Source of the DNA: a bacterium
Lineage (GTDB): Bacteria > Verrucomicrobiota > Kiritimatiellia > CAIKKV01 > CAIYGI01
Reading direction: 5' to 3'
Assembly: GCA_025360745.1 (NCBI GenBank)
Contig: JANYBP010000005.1
Span: 1-64,000 of the forward strand
DNA: 64,000 bases
The translations under genes and the position numbers were made by a program. Below the pieces are notes generated by a model. That model saw only the letters and a list, made by a program, of their open reading frames with translations, was not told the DNA's origin and ran no database searches. Positions 17,676 to 31,334 of the stretch are shown here, one piece after another (the first letter of the stretch is position 1; every line of letters starts with the position of its first letter).

Positions 17676-18484
17676 TGAATCCCTTGTACTGGCTGGAATT
17701 GCGCGTGCGCGCCCGGGAAAAACGGCTCTGGCTGATCGCGCTGTTTTTCGTGATCGTCATGGCGATCATCAGCGGGATCATGCTGGCCACATCCATGCAG
17801 TCGTCTGGCAATCGTTTCATCGAGCCCCTAAATATCGGCGAGGGCATGATCTGGACGGCGTTATTTTGCCAGGCCGGCCTGCTCGTGATCCTGGCGCCGC
17901 TGGCCACGGCCGGACGGATTTCACAGGAACGCGAACAACGCACGCTGGCCGCGCTGGTCAATTCTCCCGCCAGCGCGACCCGCATTGCGTTGGGCAAATT
18001 GTGGGGCGCCTGGACCTTTGTGCTCTGGCTCGGGGTGCTGGTGCTGCCGTTCCTCTTCACGGCGACACTCTGGGGCGGACCTTCCTGGAAGTTGATTCTC
18101 GGCTGCCTCGGACTGAACTTGCTGGCCGGTTTAGTTCTTTCGGCGCTGTCGCTGGGTATATCCGGACTGTTCGGACGCTCGTTAACCGCCTATTTGGTTA
18201 CCGGCTGTTTCCTTTTCGGCTGGATCGCGGTGCTGCCTATGCTGGGTTCCCTGGCCATGGCGTTGAATCATGACGGAAGTGTCGCTCCCCATTACCAGGA
18301 ATTCGTGATGTACCTGACGATGTATCACAATCCTTTCTATCCCCTGATTTCATTGACCGAGGCTGTCACGGAAACGGGCGGCAAATTTATCCTGCCGATG
18401 GTATATGGCGTGACGGTCTGGATCCTGCTGGGGTGGGGCGGACTGATGCTCGCGATCCGCAGCCTGAAGCGCGAAGTGTATTGA
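17672..18484 (+). CDS. ABC-2 type transporter permease
   Basis: 270 residues with six predicted TM segments (about 21-43, 59-81, 109-131, 136-165, 170-198, 243-262) and the short conserved cytoplasmic stretch SQEREQRTLAALVNSPAS between TM2 and TM3 that marks ABC-2 permeases. It contacts the ATPase encoded immediately upstream. Direction is probably export, as for most ABC-2 systems. Substrate unknown. The gene ends 72 bases before a convergent gene. Confidence 0.9.
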
Positions 18485-18532
18485 CCGTGACAGGCCCGCA
18501 CGACGGGTCGCCCGGATGTTCTCTCCTGAAGC

Positions 18533-18556
18533 GCCCGTTGCGTCAAGAAAACGGGC
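18533..18556. terminator. Possible hairpin between convergent operons
   Basis: GCCCGTT (18533-18539) pairs with AACGGGC (18550-18556), a 7-bp GC-rich stem with a 10-base loop, abutting the stop of the convergent DUF362 gene. There is no strong T-tract on either strand, so intrinsic termination is uncertain. Confidence 0.3.
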
Positions 18557-19645
18557 TCAACGGATTTCCACGAACTTGTACTTGCGGCTGCCCATTTTGA
18601 GGGACTCGCATTCCTCGACCTGGATGTAGGGATCCTTGCCGTGAATCTGCTGGAACAGGTGGCCTGAGCCGGAGCGTTTCAACGGCGCGGGCAGCGAGCC
18701 CTCGATGAATTTCTCGTGCTTGATCAGGTCCATGGCGGCCGTCTCGCAGGCGACGATGTCGTCGCTGGCGACGATGCCGATGTCCGGCACGATCGAGGGC
18801 GTGGTAAAGCCCCAGCAGTCGCAGAAGGGCGTGATGTTCAGCAGCGCCGTGATGTGCAGCACCCGGCCCTTGTCGAATGTCTTGAGCACTTCGTTGACGG
18901 TGGTCGCCATGCCGTGCTGGAACCAGCGAAAGCCCCGGTGGTCTATGGTGATAGCCTTCTTGGGGCAGGCCAGTTCGCAGTGCATGCAATACTTACAGGC
19001 GTGGTCGAAGATGCTGATCTTGTGATCCTTGAAGGTGATGGCCGAATTCGGGCAGTTATCCTTGCAGAGCAGACAACCGCTGCACTTCGACGCATCCCAC
19101 TCGAAGGCGGCGCTCATCAGGCGGTGAATGCGGCTGCGCGTGTCGCCGTCTACGCATCCCATCGCGATATTCTTGATCGCGCCGCCGAAGCCGCTATGCC
19201 CGTGCCCCTTGCCGTGGGAGAGCACGATCATGGCGTCGGCATCGACGATGTTGCCCGCCAGTTCGACCGTTTTCATGGAGCGGTAGTTCACGCGCCGGGA
19301 ATAGATGTACTTGTCGGCCGCGCCGGCCACCGGCAGCAACTGGCAGCCCAGCGTCTCGGCCGTGTAACCGCGGGCGGCCGCCGAGGCGACGGCATTCGGG
19401 CTGTCGGTCACGAAGGGTACGCCGCCGGCATCCTTGACCGCCTTCACCACACGCCCGACCAGGAACGGGTGGATCGTGGAAAATCCCATGTTGCCGCCCA
19501 GATGCATCTTGATGGCGACACGCTTGGAGGCAAAGCGTTTCTTGAAATTCCAGGCGCCCAGCATTTTGTCCAGCAGCGCCGGCAGCGTCGCGTTGGCGCG
19601 TAATTCCTTTGGACAGGCGGAGGCGAAGGTGACGGTTGGTTGCAT
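18557..19645 (-). CDS. DUF362-domain 4Fe-4S protein
   Basis: 362 residues: an N-terminal DUF362 domain (KRVAIKMHLGGNMGF, FVTDSPN, LSHGKGHGHSGFGGAIKNIAMG) is interrupted by two 4Fe-4S clusters of ferredoxin type, CSGCLLCKDNCP and CKYCMHCELACP, around residues 190-235. The DUF362 fold then resumes (NITPFCDCWG, IGIVASDDIVACETAAMDLI). The function of DUF362 ferredoxin-like proteins is not established. Redox or electron-transfer roles are assumed. It is the last gene of the yebC-ruvCAB strand, 57 bases after ruvB, and may be co-transcribed by position only. Confidence 0.88.
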   Translation of the reverse strand: MQPTVTFASACPKELRANATLPALLDKMLGAWNFKKRFASKRVAIKMHLGGNMGFSTIHPFLVGRVVKAVKDAGGVPFVTDSPNAVASAAARGYTAETLGCQLLPVAGAADKYIYSRRVNYRSMKTVELAGNIVDADAMIVLSHGKGHGHSGFGGAIKNIAMGCVDGDTRSRIHRLMSAAFEWDASKCSGCLLCKDNCPNSAITFKDHKISIFDHACKYCMHCELACPKKAITIDHRGFRWFQHGMATTVNEVLKTFDKGRVLHITALLNITPFCDCWGFTTPSIVPDIGIVASDDIVACETAAMDLIKHEKFIEGSLPAPLKRSGSGHLFQQIHGKDPYIQVEECESLKMGSRKYKFVEIR

Positions 19646-19702
19646 GATCGGCTTTCTCCAGGTGTGCGTGGTGTTTTGGCTTCTGTCGGCGGTTTAAAGG
19701 GG

Positions 19703-20770
19703 TTATTTGCGGGTCGCTTCGGGGGCGGCGCCGAAGCGTTTACGGGTGATATCGGTCGCCACCCGGCCCTGCGGCGTCCTCTGCAGATAGCCTTCCTGAA
19801 TCAGGAAGGGCTCGTAGACCTCTTCGATCGTATCGGGTTCCTCGCCCACGGCCACCGCCAGCGAACTGACACCCACCGGTCCGCCGCCGAAGCGGAAGAG
19901 CAGGGTTTCCAGCAGGCGCTTGTCCATTTCGTCCAGGCCATTGGGATCGATGTCGAGCATGCCGAGCGCTTGATCGGCGACAACCCGGGTGATGCGCCCG
20001 TCGGCCTTGACCTGGGCATAATCGCGCACACGGCGCAGCAGACTGTTGCAAATGCGCGGCGTGCCGCGCGAGCGGCGGGCGATCTCGAAGGCGCCCTCGG
20101 CATCCACCGAAATATCGAGAATGCGCGCCGAACGCTCGACGATTCTGGCCAGCGCTTCGGCGTCGTAATAGTCCAGCCGGCAGGCCAGTCCGAAGCGCGA
20201 CCGCAACGGCGCCGAAAGCATGCCGCTGCGGGTGGTCGCCGCGATCAGCGTGAAAGGCTTGATGTTCAGCCTTACCGAACGGGCGTTGGGACCCTGGTCG
20301 ATCATGATATCCAGCACAAAGTCCTCCATCGCGGAGTAGAGGTACTCCTCGACGCTGCGCTGCATGCGGTGGATTTCGTCTATGAAGAGAATGTCGCCCC
20401 GTTCGAGTCCGGTCAGCAGGCCGGCCAGATCGGCCGGCCGTTCGATCACGGGGCCGGATGTGGATTTGACCTGCACGCCCATGGCATGGCCGAGGATGTA
20501 GGCCAGCGTGGTTTTGCCCAGGCCCGGCGGACCGGAAAACAGGACATGTTCAAGCACCTCGCCGCGGCGCCGGGCGGCCTCCACGAAAAGTTCCAGACGT
20601 TCCACCATCTTGCGCTGGCCCACGAAGTCCGCGAACGAAGGCGGGCGCAGTTTTAGATCCAGCTCGGGATCGGGCTGCACCGCCGCCGCGGTGACCAGGC
20701 GCTTGCGTCCCGCGGCCGACGGTGCTTCCCCGCCCGCGTCTGAAATGAAAGCTTCTTTTTTTTCGCTCAT
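19703..20770 (-). CDS. ruvB: Holliday junction branch migration ATPase RuvB
   Basis: Hexameric AAA+ motor that drives RuvA-bound Holliday junctions. Seen: [10 protein letters not shown], Walker [22 protein letters not shown] (Walker B), sensor 1 [18 protein letters not shown], and the arginine/sensor-2 region [18 protein letters not shown]. The C-terminal winged helix ends in [13 protein letters not shown]. The ATG at 20770 gives 355 residues; the track start (20776) is a TTG two codons earlier. It carries a short Ala-rich N-terminal extension. Order ruvC-ruvA-ruvB is the classical one, with small gaps. Confidence 0.96.
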   Translation of the reverse strand: MSEKKEAFISDAGGEAPSAAGRKRLVTAAAVQPDPELDLKLRPPSFADFVGQRKMVERLELFVEAARRRGEVLEHVLFSGPPGLGKTTLAYILGHAMGVQVKSTSGPVIERPADLAGLLTGLERGDILFIDEIHRMQRSVEEYLYSAMEDFVLDIMIDQGPNARSVRLNIKPFTLIAATTRSGMLSAPLRSRFGLACRLDYYDAEALARIVERSARILDISVDAEGAFEIARRSRGTPRICNSLLRRVRDYAQVKADGRITRVVADQALGMLDIDPNGLDEMDKRLLETLLFRFGGGPVGVSSLAVAVGEEPDTIEEVYEPFLIQEGYLQRTPQGRVATDITRKRFGAAPEATRK

Positions 20771-20786
20771 CGGCAACCTGACAATC

Positions 20787-21380
20787 TCATCCGGCCAGCG
20801 CCTTGCGCACGATATCCTCGATCGCGGCTGTCGCCAGCGTCTCGGGATCGACGCGCTTATTGATCAATTCCTGCGCTTCGCCGCGCCGGTAACCGAGGGT
20901 TACCAGGGCCAGAACGGCGTCGCGCATTTTGAGGTTTTCCTCCGACGGTTCCGCCGCGGCGGCGGCCAGCGCCTCGCCTTCGCCGATACGGTCGCGTAAT
21001 TCCACCACCAGGCGTTCGGCGGTCTTTTTGCCGATCCCGTTGATCGAACTCAGGCGTTTCACGTCGCGTCCGACGATCGACTGCACAAGTTCGCGCACGC
21101 TCATGCCGCTGAGCGCGCTGAGCGCGATCTTGGGTCCGATGCCGCTGACGTTGAGTAACAGCATAAACAATCTGCGCTCGGCCTCGGAGGCGAATCCGTA
21201 AAGCAGGTGTGCGTCCTCGCGGATGTGGTCATGAATCAGTACGCGGCAGCGCGCGCCCGACGCAGGCAGGTGCTCGTAACTGCTCAGCGGGATTTGGACC
21301 TCGTAGCCGACGCCCGCGACGTTCATCACGAGGCGTCCGGGCTCCTTCTCCTCCAGCAGGCCGTCGAGAAAGGTGATCAT
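20787..21380 (-). CDS. ruvA: Holliday junction DNA helicase subunit RuvA
   Basis: Tetrameric junction-binding partner of RuvB. It has an N-terminal OB fold ([41 protein letters not shown]), two helix-hairpin-helix motifs ([14 protein letters not shown] and [18 protein letters not shown]) and the C-terminal RuvB-binding domain ([11 protein letters not shown]...DIVRKAL) after an Ala/Glu linker. 197 residues is standard. It lies 16 bases before ruvB and 26 bases after ruvC. Confidence 0.96.
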   Translation of the reverse strand: MITFLDGLLEEKEPGRLVMNVAGVGYEVQIPLSSYEHLPASGARCRVLIHDHIREDAHLLYGFASEAERRLFMLLLNVSGIGPKIALSALSGMSVRELVQSIVGRDVKRLSSINGIGKKTAERLVVELRDRIGEGEALAAAAAEPSEENLKMRDAVLALVTLGYRRGEAQELINKRVDPETLATAAIEDIVRKALAG

Positions 21381-21406
21381 AGTGGGTACACAGGCGGTTA
21401 GCCTTT

Positions 21407-21889
21407 TTACAGCGCCGCCTGGCGTCCTGAGGCATGAATATGTGTTATGGCGATCGCCAGCGCGTCCGAAGCGTCCTCCTGCGGCGGAGCGCGCAAATCG
21501 AGCATTTGCATCACCATCTTACGCACCTGTAACTTGTCCGCGGCGCCGAAGCCGACCACCGCCTGTTTAACCCGCCGTGGCGGGTATTCGAACACCGGCA
21601 GTCCGGCGCGGGTGCAGATCAGCATGGCCGCGCCCCGCACCTCGCCCAGCACAACGGCCGTGCGCAGATTCTTGAAGGCGAAGACACCTTCGATCGCCAC
21701 GGCATCCGGCTGGGTGCGGTCGAGCATCTCCTCGATTCCGCCCGCCACGCGCCGCAGACACTCGCTGCGCAGCAGGCGATCGGCGTTGCGAATGCGTCCG
21801 TACTCCACGGCGCGCAGGCGGCTGCCCTCGGATTCGACCACTCCCAGCCCCGTCGAACGGAGCGAAGCGTCTATTCCGAGCACACGCAT
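21407..21889 (-). CDS. ruvC: Crossover junction endodeoxyribonuclease RuvC
   Basis: Holliday junction resolvase with an RNase H fold. The ATG at 21889 gives 160 residues beginning MRVLGIDASLRSTG; the longer track ORF runs into yebC. Catalytic acidic residues are visible: Asp in LGIDAS, Glu in AIEGVF, and the pair in EDASDALAIAITH. 16 bases separate it from yebC, giving the common yebC-ruvC-ruvA-ruvB arrangement. Confidence 0.95.
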   Translation of the reverse strand: MRVLGIDASLRSTGLGVVESEGSRLRAVEYGRIRNADRLLRSECLRRVAGGIEEMLDRTQPDAVAIEGVFAFKNLRTAVVLGEVRGAAMLICTRAGLPVFEYPPRRVKQAVVGFGAADKLQVRKMVMQMLDLRAPPQEDASDALAIAITHIHASGRQAAL

Positions 21890-21905
21890 CGCGGGGTGGG
21901 GCGCG

Positions 21906-22667
21906 TTACGCGCTCTCCTTCTCGATCTCCGCCAGTACGCTGTCGTCCATGTCCATGTTCGTGAAAACGTTCTGCACGTCGTCGTGTTCTTCCAGCGCAT
22001 CCACGAAACGCATCACGGATTTGGCCACGGCCTTGTCGGAGATCGGCACGTAGGTCTCGGGAATCATCCTGACCTCGGCCTGTTCCGTCTTGATCCCGGC
22101 TTTTTCGATCGCTTCCTGCACCGGCAAGAGCATGGCCGGATCGGTCAGGATTTCGAACTCTTCGCCTTCGTTGGTCATATCGTCGGCGCCGGCGTTAAGC
22201 ACGATATCCATCAGTTTGTCTTCGTCCACCCCCTCCGACGGCACCAGAATCTGGCCGCGCCGCTTGAAGCCGCGCGAAACGGAGCCCTGCGAGGCGAAGC
22301 TCGATCCGTGGCGGGAGAAGATAAAACGGATTTCGGCCGCCGCGCGGTTTTTGTTGTCGGTGAGGACATTCACGATCAGTCCCACGCCGCCCTCGGCGAA
22401 GCCTTCGTAGGTGATCTCCTCCATGATCTCGCCGACCAGTTCGCCGGTGCCTTTCTTGATGGCCCGATCGATATTTTCGTTGGGCATGCTGATGGCCTTG
22501 CAACGCGCCACCAATGCGCGCAGGGACGGATTGGTTTCCAGGATGCCGCCGCCCTGCTTGGCCACGAGCATCAACTCCTTGGCCATCTTGCTGAATACCT
22601 TGCCGCGCTTGGCATCGATCAGGCCCTTTTTGTGCTTAATAGTCGCCCATTTACTATGACCGCTCAT
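21906..22667 (-). CDS. yebC: YebC/PmpR-family protein (TACO1-like)
   Basis: The start MSGHSKWATIKHKKGLIDAKRGK is diagnostic, followed by ISMPNENIDRAIKKGTG and ITYEGFAEGGVGLIVNVLTDNKNR. The family is described as DNA-binding regulators, and newer work links it to translation of difficult sequences such as proline runs. Which applies here cannot be told. 253 residues is typical. Its start overlaps the upstream radical SAM stop by 4 bases. Confidence 0.95.
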   Translation of the reverse strand: MSGHSKWATIKHKKGLIDAKRGKVFSKMAKELMLVAKQGGGILETNPSLRALVARCKAISMPNENIDRAIKKGTGELVGEIMEEITYEGFAEGGVGLIVNVLTDNKNRAAAEIRFIFSRHGSSFASQGSVSRGFKRRGQILVPSEGVDEDKLMDIVLNAGADDMTNEGEEFEILTDPAMLLPVQEAIEKAGIKTEQAEVRMIPETYVPISDKAVAKSVMRFVDALEEHDDVQNVFTNMDMDDSVLAEIEKESA

Positions 22668-23533
22668 CGTCGTTTCCTTCCAGTTTGCTCGCCGTTATCC
22701 AACATCGTTCGTACGCCCACCGCCGCGGCGCCGGGCGGCATGCGAAAACCTATCAAATTGTCATCAGGCGGCGTTCCGCCAAATTCCTGCATCCAACCGG
22801 TCTCGAAGTCGAGATCCGCGACCGCCTCCGCCACCAGTTCGTATTCGGCCTCCGTCACGCTCCGGTTCCACGGCGCGCCACTATCTTTGGCGCGGTGCGC
22901 CGGCATATACTGCGCCATCACGCTCACCGCGGCCCGGGGCTCGCTCGCACGCAGCCAGCGCAGGCTGGCCACGGCCTCCGCCGCTCGTCCCGGCAGAATC
23001 AGAATACGCGCGATCATGCCGCGCATGGCCAGACCGTCCGCGTCGAGCCTGAGCGGCCCGGTCTGCCGCACCATCTCCAAGAGCGCCGCGCGCGCCTTCT
23101 CCACATAGTCGTCCGCCGCCGAGGCCGCGCCGGCCGTGGCCGGATCGGCGTAGCGCAGGTCGGTCAAATAGACCGCCACCCGTCCCGCGCACTCGCGCAA
23201 CGTCTCCAAACTCTCGTATCCGCTGGTGTTATACACGACCGGAAGCCGCACGCCCAGCGCGGCGAGACGGTCGAGCGACGCCCAGATCCACGGCAACCAG
23301 GGCGTCGGACTTACCAGATTCCAGTTATGACAACCCCAATCCGCCAGCTGACGGAAAATATCATCCAGCCCGCCCGCGTCGCAAGACACACCAGCCCCAT
23401 CCTGGCTCCAGGGATGGTTTTGGCAGTACAAGCAGCGCAATGTGCAGCGGCTGAAGAAGATCGTACCTGATCCGCGCGTTCCCGACAAGGGGGGCTCTTC
23501 GCCAAAATGCGGCCCGTAGCGGAAGACCTCCAC
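22664..23533 (-). CDS. Radical SAM protein, PflA-related (COG1313-like); 5' end lacks a standard start
   Basis: Radical SAM iron-sulfur enzyme with the SAM/4Fe-4S motif in CTLRCLYCQNH, preceded by the family block YGPHFGEEPPLSGTRGSGTIFF. The first standard start codon in frame is GTG at 23533. The frame is open further upstream and encodes ACRLCPRNCGVDRAAGRKGWC (about 23551-23611), the cysteine-rich N-terminus typical of this family. No ATG, GTG or TTG exists between that block and the in-frame stop at 23692; only ATT (23635, 23656) or CTG (23671) could serve. So the protein may be truncated, use a non-canonical start, or be damaged. The substrate is unknown. It overlaps yebC by 4 bases. Confidence 0.85.
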   Translation of the reverse strand: MEVFRYGPHFGEEPPLSGTRGSGTIFFSRCTLRCLYCQNHPWSQDGAGVSCDAGGLDDIFRQLADWGCHNWNLVSPTPWLPWIWASLDRLAALGVRLPVVYNTSGYESLETLRECAGRVAVYLTDLRYADPATAGAASAADDYVEKARAALLEMVRQTGPLRLDADGLAMRGMIARILILPGRAAEAVASLRWLRASEPRAAVSVMAQYMPAHRAKDSGAPWNRSVTEAEYELVAEAVADLDFETGWMQEFGGTPPDDNLIGFRMPPGAAAVGVRTMLDNGEQTGRKRR

Positions 23534-23672
23534 GGCGTTTCCGGCCCCGCACCAGCCCTTCCGTCCGGCCGCCCGGTCAACTCCGCAGTTTCGCGGACAG
23601 AGACGACAGGCCGAAAGGGGGAAAACTAGAGGAATTTGGGTGAGATTGTTCGTAATAGCCCGGGTGTTCAGT

Positions 23673-23912
23673 TCAAAATCCCCACTCCCTCAAGCCGGCA
23701 TCGCCCAAGGGGGCAAACGCATCCTTTTTACACTTGACCCGTTCGGAGGTAACGGTCCCCACCATTGGCCGGCGGCGGCCAGTGGGAACAATTGCCGTCA
23801 ACCGTCCGGCTGGCACTTGGCCACACATGATGACGAGCTCTTCGCCGTGCTGTACTTCTTTCAAGAGCCGCGAGAGATGCGTCTTGGCGTAATGCGTTGT
23901 GATGGTTTTCAT
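23673..23912 (-). CDS. Orphan Phd/YefM-type antitoxin
   Basis: 79 residues from the ATG at 23912 (another ATG four codons earlier at 23924). MKTITTHYAKTHLSRLLKEVQHGEELVI is the typical Phd/YefM N-terminal DNA-binding fold, and the tail (DAFAPLGDAGLREWGF) resembles the toxin-binding C-terminus of antitoxins that pair with PIN toxins. No toxin gene follows: the radical SAM frame starts within 20 bases of its stop. Upstream are only heptamer repeats. It therefore looks solitary, a remnant or an antitoxin acting in trans. Confidence 0.8.
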   Translation of the reverse strand: MKTITTHYAKTHLSRLLKEVQHGEELVIMCGQVPAGRLTAIVPTGRRRPMVGTVTSERVKCKKDAFAPLGDAGLREWGF

Positions 23913-23974
23913 GGGGCAAAGCATAAGGGTTGGTCCTGACTAAATTAAGCTGTATTCGCTGCGTTCCTGACCCT

Positions 23975-24016
23975 GAACCCTGAACCCTGAACACCGAACA
24001 CCGGACACTGAACACC
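23975..24016 (+). repeat. 6-copy heptanucleotide array (GAACCCT/GAACACC)
   Basis: Six consecutive 7-base units: GAACCCT x2, GAACACC x2, GGACACT, GAACACC. It lies between the antitoxin and the EF-G-like gene, and combines the two motif types that flank the ATPase/DUF4276 module. Confidence 0.95.
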
Positions 24017-24026
24017 TTTCGCTCCG

Positions 24027-26063
24027 CTACTCCTCGTCGCTATCCTTGACATGCACGGCGGCGGCGATGATTTTCTGGGCCACATTGGCGGGTACGACAT
24101 CGTAGCGCGCGAAGGTGGCTTCGAACGAGGCGCGTCCGCCGGTCATGCTGCGCAGTTCGGCGCAGTAGTGGAAGATGTCGGACTGCGGGATCTCTGCGAT
24201 CAGCACCTGCATGCCCTCGTCCGACTCCATGCTCACGATCCGTCCGCGTTTGTGGCTGAGGTCGCCGCTGACATCGCCCATGAAGTGATCGGGAACCGAG
24301 ATCCTGACGGTCATGATCGGTTCCAGCAGCACGGGACGCGCCTTGCTCATGCCGTCGCGGAAAGCCCGCGAACCGGCGATTTTGAAAGCGATTTCCGAGG
24401 AATCCACGTCGTGGAACGAACCGTCATAAACCACGGCCTTCACATTCACCACGGGGAAACCCGCCACGCTACCGCGATCCATGGCCATCGCAAAGCCCTT
24501 CTGAATCGCCGGCATGAAGTTGCCGGGAATCGAGCCGCCGACGGTCTTGTTGCCGAACCATTCCTGGTCGGATGAAGCCTTGGGCTCGATGAACATGTAG
24601 ACCTCGCCGTACTGGCCGCGGCCGCCGGTCTGCTTTTTGTGTTTGTAGTGGCCCTCGCCGCGCGTCGTCACGGTTTCCTTGTACGGCACCTTTGGGGTGC
24701 TGAGAGTCACCTCGACGTGGTTGCGGCTGTGCATGCGTTCCACGGCCACGGCGATGTGCAGGTCGCCCATGGCCGCCAGCACCATTTCGTGCGTGTCGGC
24801 ATTGCGCTCGACGTGAATGGTCGGGTCCTCCTCGGCCACACGGTGCAGCGCCGTCCCGATCTTATCGTCGTCACCCTGGGTTTTGGCCGTCACCGCGCTC
24901 CAGGCCACGGGATTGGGGAAAACGAAGGGCGCGAAGGTCGCCTGGGTCCCGGTCTGGCAAAGGGCCTCGCCCAGCGAGGTGGCTTTCAGTTTGGCCAGCG
25001 CCACGATGTCGCCGGCCGTGGCCTTGTCCACCGCCGCCGATTTTTTGCCCGCCAGATTGAGCAGGCTGACGATGTGTTCCTTCTGTCCCTTGGCGGAATT
25101 GGTCACGTCGGACTCGGCCTTGAGCGTGCCGCCGGCCACGTAGACGAAGGCCACCGGACCGACAAAGGGATCGTTGACGGTTTTCCAGACGAAACCGACG
25201 AACGGCGCTTCGGGGGAGGGATCGACCGCTTTTCCGCCGACATCCTTCATCGGACGATCGAGCGGCGACGGGAACCAGCGCGCCACGCCTTCCATGAACT
25301 CCGTTATGCCGAGGCCCTTGGGCGCGGCCATGGCAAAAATCGGCGTCAGCGCGCGTTTCGCCATCGCGGTGCGCGCGCCGCGGGCAATTTCCTCTTCCGA
25401 CAGCGTCCCGTCCTTGAGGAATTTCTCGGTCAGTTCGTCATCCGTCTCCGCGGCGATTTCCATCAGCTTGTCCCGGGCGGAAGCCGCCGCATCGGCCAAT
25501 TCGGTCGGCACGTTCGCGCTCAAAATGTCGGCCACTCCGCTGAGATTCGCCAGCGGCAGGACCATCGGGACGCAGGCGCCGCCCCAGGCCGTTTGAACGG
25601 CCGTCAGGGCTTTTTCGAAGGAGGTGTTTTCGCGGTCGAGACCTGTGATCAGGACGGCCACCGGCAAGCCCATCTTTTCGGCCAGCGCCCAACTGCGCAG
25701 TGTGCCCACTTGTAGCCCCGCGTGGGCGTCCACCACCACCACCATGGCCCCGGCGACGCGCGCCGCCTGAATCGTCTGCCCGGCAAAATCGGCGAAACCC
25801 GGGGTGTCCAAAATCGTCATCTGCAACTTGCGACCGCTGGCCAGCTTGGGGGGAGTGAGCGTGAAGGACTTGGCCGAGATCGTGGTTTTGTGCTTTTTCT
25901 CTTCGTCGAGGTAATCCGCCATGCTCGAACCGTTCGCCACCGAGCCCTGGCGATCGTTCACGCCCAGCGTGAAGAGCAAGGTGTCCACCAGCGTCGTTTT
26001 GCCGCTGCCGGAATGGCCCGCGAGCATGAAGTTACGCACATCCCCGACGTTGACATCCTTCAT
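24027..26063 (-). CDS. EF-G-like translation GTPase paralogue (EF-G2 type) with altered G4 motif
   Basis: 678 residues with EF-G domain order: the G domain (P-loop GHSGSGKT 16-23, switch region KKHKTTIS, DTPGF 86-90), domain II, then III-V with YKHKKQTGGRGQYGEV and MSDEGMQVLIAEIP-type blocks. The G4 position reads TGLDRE (140-145) where canonical EF-G has NKxD, so the Asn and Lys that select guanine are missing while the Asp is kept. This group (fusA2-like) is widespread, and its role is poorly defined. It is unlikely to be the sole EF-G. The start is ATG at 26063. 130 bases separate it from gyrA. Confidence 0.88.
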   Translation of the reverse strand: MKDVNVGDVRNFMLAGHSGSGKTTLVDTLLFTLGVNDRQGSVANGSSMADYLDEEKKHKTTISAKSFTLTPPKLASGRKLQMTILDTPGFADFAGQTIQAARVAGAMVVVVDAHAGLQVGTLRSWALAEKMGLPVAVLITGLDRENTSFEKALTAVQTAWGGACVPMVLPLANLSGVADILSANVPTELADAAASARDKLMEIAAETDDELTEKFLKDGTLSEEEIARGARTAMAKRALTPIFAMAAPKGLGITEFMEGVARWFPSPLDRPMKDVGGKAVDPSPEAPFVGFVWKTVNDPFVGPVAFVYVAGGTLKAESDVTNSAKGQKEHIVSLLNLAGKKSAAVDKATAGDIVALAKLKATSLGEALCQTGTQATFAPFVFPNPVAWSAVTAKTQGDDDKIGTALHRVAEEDPTIHVERNADTHEMVLAAMGDLHIAVAVERMHSRNHVEVTLSTPKVPYKETVTTRGEGHYKHKKQTGGRGQYGEVYMFIEPKASSDQEWFGNKTVGGSIPGNFMPAIQKGFAMAMDRGSVAGFPVVNVKAVVYDGSFHDVDSSEIAFKIAGSRAFRDGMSKARPVLLEPIMTVRISVPDHFMGDVSGDLSHKRGRIVSMESDEGMQVLIAEIPQSDIFHYCAELRSMTGGRASFEATFARYDVVPANVAQKIIAAAVHVKDSDEE

Positions 26064-26193
26064 AGCACATCCTTTCGCTGTTTATTGACACCCCCCACGA
26101 CTCTTGAAAAGCGCATCCGTATCGCCCATTTCCACTGACGCCGGACTGAATAAATGAACTCTTAGCATACAGCAGGTGTTCCTTCAATGCCGA

Positions 26194-28659
<2,466 letters not shown>

Positions 28660-28686
28660 GGCGATCTTTCTGGAAAATCAGGCTGC

Positions 28687-31157
<2,471 letters not shown>

Positions 31158-31166
31158 AATGACGTT

Positions 31167-31195
31167 TTTATACTACAAAGCAGCCACGCTTTCAA
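31167..31195 (-). promoter_or_regulatory. Sigma-70-type promoter of gyrBA
   Basis: On the minus strand, TTGAAA (31195-31190) is followed after exactly 17 bases by TATAAA (31172-31167). The start codon at 31125 is about 35 bases downstream of the expected start point. Near-consensus elements and ideal spacing make this the best promoter in the window. Confidence 0.75.
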
Positions 31196-31251
31196 GGCTG
31201 GAATGCTCAATTTGACGAATTATTTTTCGACCAAAAAATGAGTTGGACGGG

Positions 31252-31305
31252 CGGACTTGGCGGACAGGTTGGATAGGTCGGACAGGTCGGACAGGTCAGA
31301 CGGAC
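31252..31305 (+). repeat. Degenerate nonanucleotide array (CGGACAGGT)
   Basis: Six consecutive 9-base units: CGGACTTGG, CGGACAGGT, TGGATAGGT, CGGACAGGT x2, CAGACGGAC. It sits between the tsaD stop and the gyrB promoter. Unlike the other arrays the unit is nine bases. Confidence 0.85.
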
Positions 31306-31334
31306 CGGACTTTGGCGCTGGAATTTGAACTGGC

